A stretch of DNA of 64,000 nucleotides. Source: Pisaster brevispinus. Lineage: Eukaryota > Echinodermata > Asteroidea > Forcipulatida > Asteriidae. The notes below the pieces were generated by a model. It made no database searches, was not told where the DNA came from, and saw only the letters and a list, made by a program, of their open reading frames with translations. The translations under genes were made by a program, and so were the position numbers. The stretch covers positions 6,333,630-6,397,629 of the forward strand of contig JAMKCF010000007.1 of the NCBI GenBank assembly GCA_023634235.1, in the 5' to 3' direction. Shown in pieces: positions 50,620-59,600 of the stretch (the stretch's first letter is position 1; every line of letters starts with the position of its first letter).

Positions 50620-53600
50620 CTGTAGACAAACGAACAATGATCGAGAAAGGACAATGCACGAAGTATATCAAAATAAATGAAAAACAGAGACGTTTATGTT
50701 CGTTATGAGATTGCTGCCTTAACACATCTTCAACATTGCTTTGTTCGGTCACAGTAAGCGAACCACTTTTATTCCTTGTAGTCGTGTGAAATAACTCACA
50801 AAAACACAAGAATTTAGAACATTGTAAAAGGGTGTTTTGTGACATTCAGCACAAAAATGTCCTCCCTCAAAACAATGGCACACAGAAGCAAAACAAAAAA
50901 TTTCTTACTTAGATAATTTCTTGTTGTTTGAAGGCAGTCTTCCATGGGGTACTCTTCAACCATCACTTCACACAGTGTTAGTGATTTAGAGTCTGCAATA
51001 GGATCCGCGTCGTCCACACTGACGTACTGGGCAATCACGGGAGGGTCGCAGAAAATCGGTATGTGTGCCCCAGGGTCCGATGCTTGGTATGACGTCACTG
51101 GTAATCCACATGCCGCATTGTTGAAAGGGTCGCTCTCCATACCTGCTCTCACGATGGCGCCAGACAAACGCTTATCTGTCAGAGGAAAGAAGATTTACAT
51201 CCACTTTAACTCAAAAACAATAGACAGAAGATTATACTTCATTACAAAAGATCGTATCAAGTTACAAATGGAGTGCTTGATTGTTATTGTATTCTACTCA
51301 CTGAAATCTTAACAAATTTAATTTGATAAACTGTAAAGGAAATCAATGTTTACCCGTTAACCCTATGATAATGACGGGCTTTTTCCCCTTCTTCTTTTTT
51401 GTAGGTACGGGCACCGGGGGGCGGCAAACTTTTGTCCAGTATTCTCGAACGATATTTATGACACTTGCCGTAAAAAGGTTCATTTGACCTGGTTCTACAT
51501 GATCGCGTAAACAAATTCCACAAAAAGTACAATTGGGGCGTTTCCTCCTCCTTCTTCTTCCTCCTCTTCTTCTTCTTCATATTATTTTGAGGGGGCATAA
51601 TCTATCACGTGACATTTAATTTTTTAACTTGAGTCACCGTTGCGGGCGCTATAACAATTTGTTTATCCCTTTTTAGAGAAAATGATATTATAAAGTTTGT
51701 CCACTTATAATTTGTCCACTTCTACATGGGGTCGAGGGTGCAAAGATGAGGCCTGATTGATAAGTCACTTGACCTGAAAACACAAAATCTAAATTGACCA
51801 GCCATTTCAGTTTCCACAATGGAAAAAAAACCTGTTCCATCACTCATTGCCAATACAAATTTCAGGGGAAAATTTCTCAAAACAAGTGGAATTTTGTTGC
51901 AAAAAGACAATGAAATCACACAAATCGTTTAACCGCAGATAAAAAAAAGGGTTGCCATGGTAACAGCTGACCCCGATAACAACGATTTGTTAACAACATG
52001 ATTTCTCGATAAATATAGGAGGAAAAGTCCGAAGTTTCACTTACTACAGCAATCTCCTCTGTTGACAAGGGTGATGCGACCGAGGCAGTGGTTGGTCCCC
52101 AAGTCCACCTTCCACCATGGATGCAAGTCGTCCGCTAGAAAAGGAATACATCAGTGTTGTGTAAAAAATGTTCAAATTGTGTACAAACAATTTAATATGT
52201 GACGCAAAAATAAACAAAATACAGGTCACGTGAAGGGAAAAATTTTAACTTTTGCCAAATTTTTGACTGTTTTAAACAAAATGGTTGCTTTGATCAAGGC
52301 CAGATCAAGAAGAGAATATAAACAAAAGTAATGGTAACTCCAACGTGATGGTATCAAAAATTGTGTACAGGGATTTCATAGAATTGTTTTAAATTTAATC
52401 ACTTCTTTTATAAACTTGCCTTTTTTGTATACAAACCGTAAATAAAAACCAAATTTTCCTCATGACTGACTGTATTAAACCAAAAATATCCTATTACTGT
52501 GGTTAACTCTCTTCCCACAATTATTAGAAATACAAATTGGGAAGTTTGTGCAGAAGTTTCCACAAAGATAATTGGTCCTGAAGGAGCAGGTTTGGGCGTA
52601 GGTGTGGTACGGGTGTCAATGATAAGGCAGAGATACAATACACAAAACAACATAACTTCTTTGTTCAAGATCTATCTAGACCGTGCTAATGCTAGGTTCC
52701 CACTGTCGTGCGATCCTTTAATACAAACGCCACGATTTGCCATTCGTGGAATCTTTGTTTCCCTTTTTGAAGTTCCACGTTTGGATACGAGTTGATGTGA
52801 GTCGATACGTTTCTGGTAAGATTTGGTGCGCTTTGGTACGATTTGTTGTCAATTTAATCATGTTTTCATTTCTATAATTTGCCTTCTTCGATTTACAAAC
52901 CAAAAATCAAGAACCCGAGTTTCCAGACCGATTTCCACACAACTGTACCAGACCAAAAATATTCTAAATTATATTAATGTAGTTAACTCTCTTTCTCTCA
53001 CAATATTACAAATACAAATTATGAAGATTAGCGGGCAAATTGTTCACAGAGATCCTCGTCCTGAAGGAGTAGCTCAGGGATTAGGGACTGTGCGGGTGTC
53101 AGTATTAAGGCAAGAGATGGAATACACAAAACAACGGTATTTCTATATTCAAGTTACATTTAAACTGTGCCAGTCTTGAGCGTATTCAATATTTTGGGGA
53201 CCTGTTTGGTCCTAGGGTGTCTTGCTTTAACACGTGAAGGAAACCAATTTAACGGGTCCCGATGGAAAACACGCACGAAACTGTCGTAGTCTATAACGTA
53301 CGAGCTCATAGTCTAACCACGCAAGTTTTTTTTTGGATGCTACCACGTTCTTTTATTTTACACTTACAGGAGTGAGAGCAACTGAACTCATTTGTTAATG
53401 TTCTTAGATCACCATCTATCGCTAGATCTGCTGAAAGATTAACTCCTCTATGTGTGAGAGTCGAGACCTGGGTGGCTCGCATTCCACGAAGATCCAGAGC
53501 TGAAAGTATGACACATCCACAGAAAATAATCAAAAGCACAGAAAATAAACGCTTATCAGTGTTGTGTTACCCCCGACGTATACTTGATAAAAATATTACA

Positions 53601-56600
53601 CGAACTATCATTATAAATTGTTCTATCAAAATTCTTCTGGAATAAAAGTATATAAATTTCTGAATAAACAAGTAGTAAACATTTTTCAACTTGAAATTTG
53701 CAACTGACCTTCCAAATTTAACCTTTTGTTCCACAATTTATTAATTATTCAGACCATCACCCCCTTTAAAATTATAATCCTTTGTTCTCCAAGTACCCCA
53801 AATCGTCTAAACAAATGTGTTTAGGCCACCAATCCTTCAGTTTGAAAATTTCCCCAAAGAACCCAACAAAACAATTGGTAACAGGGGCCACGCACTTTGT
53901 TTACAAGTACATCCGAGTATGGACAGTGGATGAGTGTGACGTTTCGCGGTTGACAAATCAGCGATCAGGACATTCCTAAGGGACCATGGCGGCATATTCA
54001 CCAACAGACGTTAACGTTAAATTGTGAGAAGCGTTGGCAAAACGAGCGCTCTGACTCAGCTAAATGAAATCAAATGTAAAATGTACAGCATTTAGATAGA
54101 ATATAACCTTATCTATTCGGCCCGTCCAACGATACGTTGTGGTAACTTTGAAAATTAGTAGTAAGTACCATGTTTTACGAGGCAAACTGTTTCGTTTTGA
54201 AGCAAAATGTTTGAGTCAATTTTAGAACTAGTAATTGACAACAAAATCAGAGAAGAAGGAGGAGGAGGAGGAGGAGGAGGAGGAGGAGGAAGGAGGAGGA
54301 GGAGGAGGAGGAGGAGGAGGAGGAGGAGGAGGAGGAGGAGGAGGAGGAGGAGGAAGGGAGGAGGAGGAGGAGAGAGGAGGAGGAGGAGGAGGAGGAGGAG
54401 GAGGAGGAGGAGGAGGAGGAGGAGGAGGAGGAGGAGGAGGAGGAGGAGGAGGAGGAGGAGGAGGAGGAGGAGGAGGAGGAGGAGGAGGAGGAGGAGGAGG
54501 AGGAGGAGGAGGAGGAGGAGGAGGAGGAGGAGGAGGAGGAGGAGGAGGAGGAGGAGGAGGAGGAGGAGGAGGAGGAGGAGGAGGAGGAGGAGGAGGAGGA
54601 GGGGAAGGAGGAGGAGGAGGAGGAGGAGGAGGAGGAGGAGGAGGAGGAGGAGGAGGAGGAGGAGGAGGAGGAGGAGGAGGAGGAGGAGGAGGAGGAGGAG
54701 GAGAGAGGAGGAGGAGAGGAGGAGGAGGAGGAGGAGGAGGAGGAGGAGGAGGAGGAGGAGGAGGAGGAGGAGGAGGAGGAGGAGGAGGAGGAGGAGGAGG
54801 AGGAGGAGGAGGAGGAGGAGGAGGAGGAGGAGGAGGAGGAGGAGGAGGAGGAGGAGGAGGAGGAGGAGGAGGAGGAGGAGGAGGAGGAGGAGGAGGAGGA
54901 GGAGGAGGAGGAGGAGGAGGAGGAGGAGGAGGAGGAGGAGGAGGAGGAGGAGGAGGAGGAGGAGGAGGAGGAGGAGGAGGAGGAGGAGGAGGAGGAGGAG
55001 GAGGAGGAGGAGGAGGAGGAGGAGGAGGAGGAGGAGGAGGAGGAGGAGGAGGAAGGAGGAGGAGGAGGAGGAGGAGGAGGAGGAGGAGGAGGAGGAGGAG
55101 GAGGAGGAGGAGGAGGAGGAGGAGGAGGAGGAGGAGGAGGAGGAGGAGGAGGAGGAGGAGGAGGAGGAGGAGGAGGAGGAGGAGGAGGAGGAGGAGAAGA
55201 AACTAGAAATAGAGTTTGTGAACAAACTCACGGTGTTCGGTTGAACCATGGACCTCCATGGTTGAACGTAAATTGATGACGTAATTCAAAAGAAGGTAAA
55301 CTCTGTGTACAAGTTTTTGCTTTCCTCGTGCTTTGCTGTAGATGCAAATATCGTTAGCTTTTGTTAATCCTCGTTTACAACTTTTTCAAATTTGAAACTT
55401 AACTTCCGATTTTTACCGGAAGTAAGGTGAAATTTGGTCAAATGTTGTCAAAGAAGAATGGCTTTCGTCGAATGGCTTTTAAATGATGTGATGTCATTAA
55501 AATACCAATTTACTTATTTTGATCATTGTTATTCCCAAGTTTACTATGTGAAGCCTTTCTGTTGTATGTGATTTGTTCACCTTAGTCATTTCATGTGGAA
55601 CCCAGCTACAGGAATAAACTCATTATTAGTTCATAGCTCTATGGTTAGCCTCAAGTGTTTTTACGGCGGCGTGCTGATAAAACAAAATAGTGGGGAACCC
55701 CATATTCTAAATGTACTCATTGAATATTTCCTAGCTTAGTTTTAAATAAGTGTAATATTAGTGGATCCCTCGATGTGTCCACAGTTCCATGTAAGTAAAC
55801 AAAAGCTTTTAAAAGGAAGAACATTGTGAACAACCTCTTTGTTGATGGCCGTTCACACGATTTAAGCCGAATGATTTTGGTGAGAGTTTGATCCTAGCGG
55901 GATTGAGTGTCAAAAGCAACGTTACACAAACGGACCTGTTAAATAATAATAATCAGTGACGTTGCAGGTTTGCACGGAACGTACTAACATCCATTCTCCA
56001 TTTCATAAACCTTTGTAAAAAGCACAAGCTAGTATTAGTAACAAAAGGACGCCGTCGCACACAACATTGGTACCATTCGAACATTGATAGCGTTGAAAAC
56101 GGAATGGTGCATACAGCCCGATGCTCCGCCTGCGCAGAGCATCAGAGCCACCGTGTACACACCCTCTACATCGTAGTATGCACGTTATGTACATGCACAT
56201 GGACTTTTCTTTACACGCTATGAATGGAGGTCAACACACTTTTTTTAAATATTTTTTAACGCGCACTTTTATGACCAAAGGACAAGGTCAAACTGGTGCC
56301 ATATTTGTGCAAAAAATGGAGCAGTGTAAACGAGCTTCAAACTAACATTTAAATATTTTAAGAAAAAACAAGAAGTTCTTGAGATATACATTTTTGAAAT
56401 TTTCAACTTCCGGTTTCAACCGGAAGTAAAGGTCAAATAAGGTCACGTTTTGCACGACATTTGTAAATCATTACAAAAGCTGTTATGTTATGCAAGTATC
56501 TTGTACGTAGCATTTTTGGTTCTCAAGGTATGATTTTTTTATTATTTAACGTTTATTTTTAATGTAATTACGTCATCGATGACGTCACCATTCCCAAAAG

Positions 56601-59600
56601 GTTGCGGCTTTGTCTACTCACCAAGCTTGATCTTCATGACAAGCTTCAAGTTTATACAAGCTTTACTTTTGTTCAAAATTGCGCGAGAAGTTTCATTGAG
56701 AAGAAGAAGACGAGGGAAAAACAAACTAGAAATTCAGTTTTTGTGACATCACAAAAACAGGGTGTTCGGTAGACATGTCGAAATAAGCATAGCTGGTGAA
56801 AAGTAAAAAGAAATTTGGCAAACATGTCTTTGTATGAAATATAGTTATACAAGTTATTTGTGATTTTAAATATTTGCATTTTTGAAACAGAAACCTTGAT
56901 CAAGCCTAAATTAAAAACTGATGACCGTCATGATGACGTTATTGCATATTTCTTATCCATACTTTGAGATTTATAAGTTTGTGGTAAGTGTTTAACTTTT
57001 TTGAACTTGCAACAGGTTTTTAGCAAAACGGACTATTTTTTAATAACTTGTCACGAGAGGGGTGTTGCTGGAAGATAATTACGTCAATACTCTATTAATT
57101 GGAAGGGCCAAGCGTCAAACTTTATTTTCATACAGAGAGAGCATGTCAAAATTCCAGATCATATTGTTTGCAGACCTTAAAACGAGGCCCGGGAATATTT
57201 TTTTCCTTTGAACTTCCGGTTTCAACCGGAAGTAAAGGCGTTATGGGGTCACCCTTTGTATGTGATTTGTATAACTCGGCCGGAACTTTTTTATGGTGCA
57301 AGTACCTTACATGAAGCATTTATGGTTCTCCGATTATGATTTTTTTAAATATTAAACGTTTATTTATTGTTATGACGTCATCGATGATGTCATCGGACCG
57401 AAACAATTTGGGTATCATATACATACTACGATCTTATATACATAGTAAGTTTGTTTCAAGACAAAAACCCTTCTTGGTTTATGAGAAATGAACGTTTGAA
57501 ATCTGAATTTTGAACTTCCGGTTTCAACCGGAAGTAAAGGTGTTATGGGGTCACCCTTTGAATGTGATTTGTATAACTCGGCCGGAGCTTTTTTTTTGGT
57601 GCAAGTACCTAACATGAAGCATTTGTGTTTCTCCGATTATGATTTTTTAAAATATTAAAAGTTTTTTATTGTTATGACGTCATCGATGACGTCATCGGAC
57701 CGAAACATTTTGGGTGTCATATACATACTACGATCTATATACATAGTAAAGTTTCAAGACAAAACCCTTCTTGGTTTATGATATATGAACGTTTGAAATC
57801 TGAATTTTGAACTTCCGGTTTCTACCGGAAGCAAAGGTCATATGGTGTCACATTGTGTATGTGACTTGCATAATTTGGCAAGAGCTTTTTTATTGTGCAA
57901 GTATCTTACATGTAGCATTTGTGATTCTCAAATTAGGATANNNNNNNNNNNNNNNNNNNNNNNNNNNNNNNNNNNNNNNNNNNNNNNNNNNNNNNNNNNN
58001 NNNNNNNNNNNNNNNNNNNNNNNNNNNNNNNNNNNNNNNNGCTTTTGTTAATCCTCGTTTACAACTTTTTCAAATTTGAAACTTAACTTCCGATTTTTAC
58101 CGGAAGTAAGGTGAAATTTGGTCAAATGTTGTCAAAGAAGAATGGCTTTCGTCGAATGGCTTTTAAATGATGTGATGTCATTAAAATACCAATTTACTTA
58201 TTTTGATCATTGTTATTCCCAAGTTTACTATGTGAAGCCTTTCTGTTGTATGTGATTTGTTCACCTTAGTCATTTCATGTGGAACCCAGCTACAGGAATA
58301 AACTCATTATAGTTCATAGCTCTATGGTTAGCTCAAGTGTTTTTACGGCGGCGTGCTGATAAAACAAAATAGTGGGGAACCCCATATTCTAAATGTACTC
58401 ATTGAATATTTCCTAGCTTAGTTTTAAATAAGTGTAATATTAGTGGATCCCTCGATGTGTCCACAGTTCCATGTAAGTAAACAAAAGCTTTAAAAGGAAG
58501 AACATTGTGAACAACCTCTTTGTTGATGGCCGTTCACACGATTTAAGCCGAATGATTTTGGTGAGAGTTTGATCCTAGCGGGATTGAGTGTCAAAAGCAA
58601 CGTTACACAAACGGACCTGTTAAATAATAATAATCAGTGACGTTGCAGGTTTGCACGGAACGTACTAACATCCATTCTCCATTTCATAAACCTTTGTAAA
58701 AGCACAAGCTAGTATTAGTAACAAAAGGACGCCGTCGCACACAACATTGGTACCATTCGAACATTGATAGCGTTGAAAACGGAATGGTGCATACAGCCCG
58801 ATGCTCCGCCTGCGCAGAGCATCAGAGCCACGTGTACACACCCTCTACATCGTAGTATGCACGTTATGTACATGCACATGGACTTTTCTTTACACGCTAT
58901 GAATGGAGGTCAACACACTTTTTTTAAATATTTTTTAACGCGCACTTTTATGACCAAAGGACAAGGTCAAACTGGTGCCATATTTGTGCAAAAAATGGAG
59001 CAGTGTAAACGAGCTTCAAACTAACATTTAAATATTTAAGAAAAAACAAGAAGTTCTTGAGATATACATTTTTGAAATTTTCAACTTCCGGTTTCAACCG
59101 GAAGTAAAGGTCAAATAAGGTCACGTTTTGCACGACATTTGTAAATCATTACAAAAGCTGTTATGTTATGCAAGTATCTTGTACGTAGCATTTTTGGTTC
59201 TCAAGGTATGATTTTTTTATTATTTAACGTTTATTTTTAATGTAATTACGTCATCGATGACGTCACCATTCCCAAAAGGTTGCGGCTTTGTCTACTCACC
59301 AAGCTTGATCTTCATGACAAGCTTCAAGTTTATACAAGCTTTACTTTTGTTCAAAATTGCGCGAGAAGTTTCATTGAGAAGAAGAAGACGAGGGAAAAAA
59401 CAAACTAGAAATTCAGTTTTTGTGACATCACAAAAACAGGGTGTTCGGTAGACATGTCGAAATAAGCATAGCTGGTGAAAAGTAAAAAGAAATTTGGCAA
59501 ACATGTCTTTGTATGAAATATAGTTATACAAGTTATTTGTGATTTTAAATATTTGCATTTTTGAAACAGAAACCTTGATCAAGCCTAAATTAAAAACTGA

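Noticed and set aside
50620..50845. Upstream extension of the copy C PAN exon to a 166-codon frame
   Set aside because: It crosses the consensus acceptor and is not matched in sequence-conserved form in A; the in-phase splice to exon 4 explains the exon better.
52499..52795. 98-codon frame in copy C intron 2
   Set aside because: Equivalent sequence in B and A is frame-shifted; intronic.
54155..55249. Frames of 320-364 codons across the GGA array
   Set aside because: They are only translations of the trinucleotide repeat (poly-Gly, -Arg, -Glu, -Leu, -Ser) on both strands.
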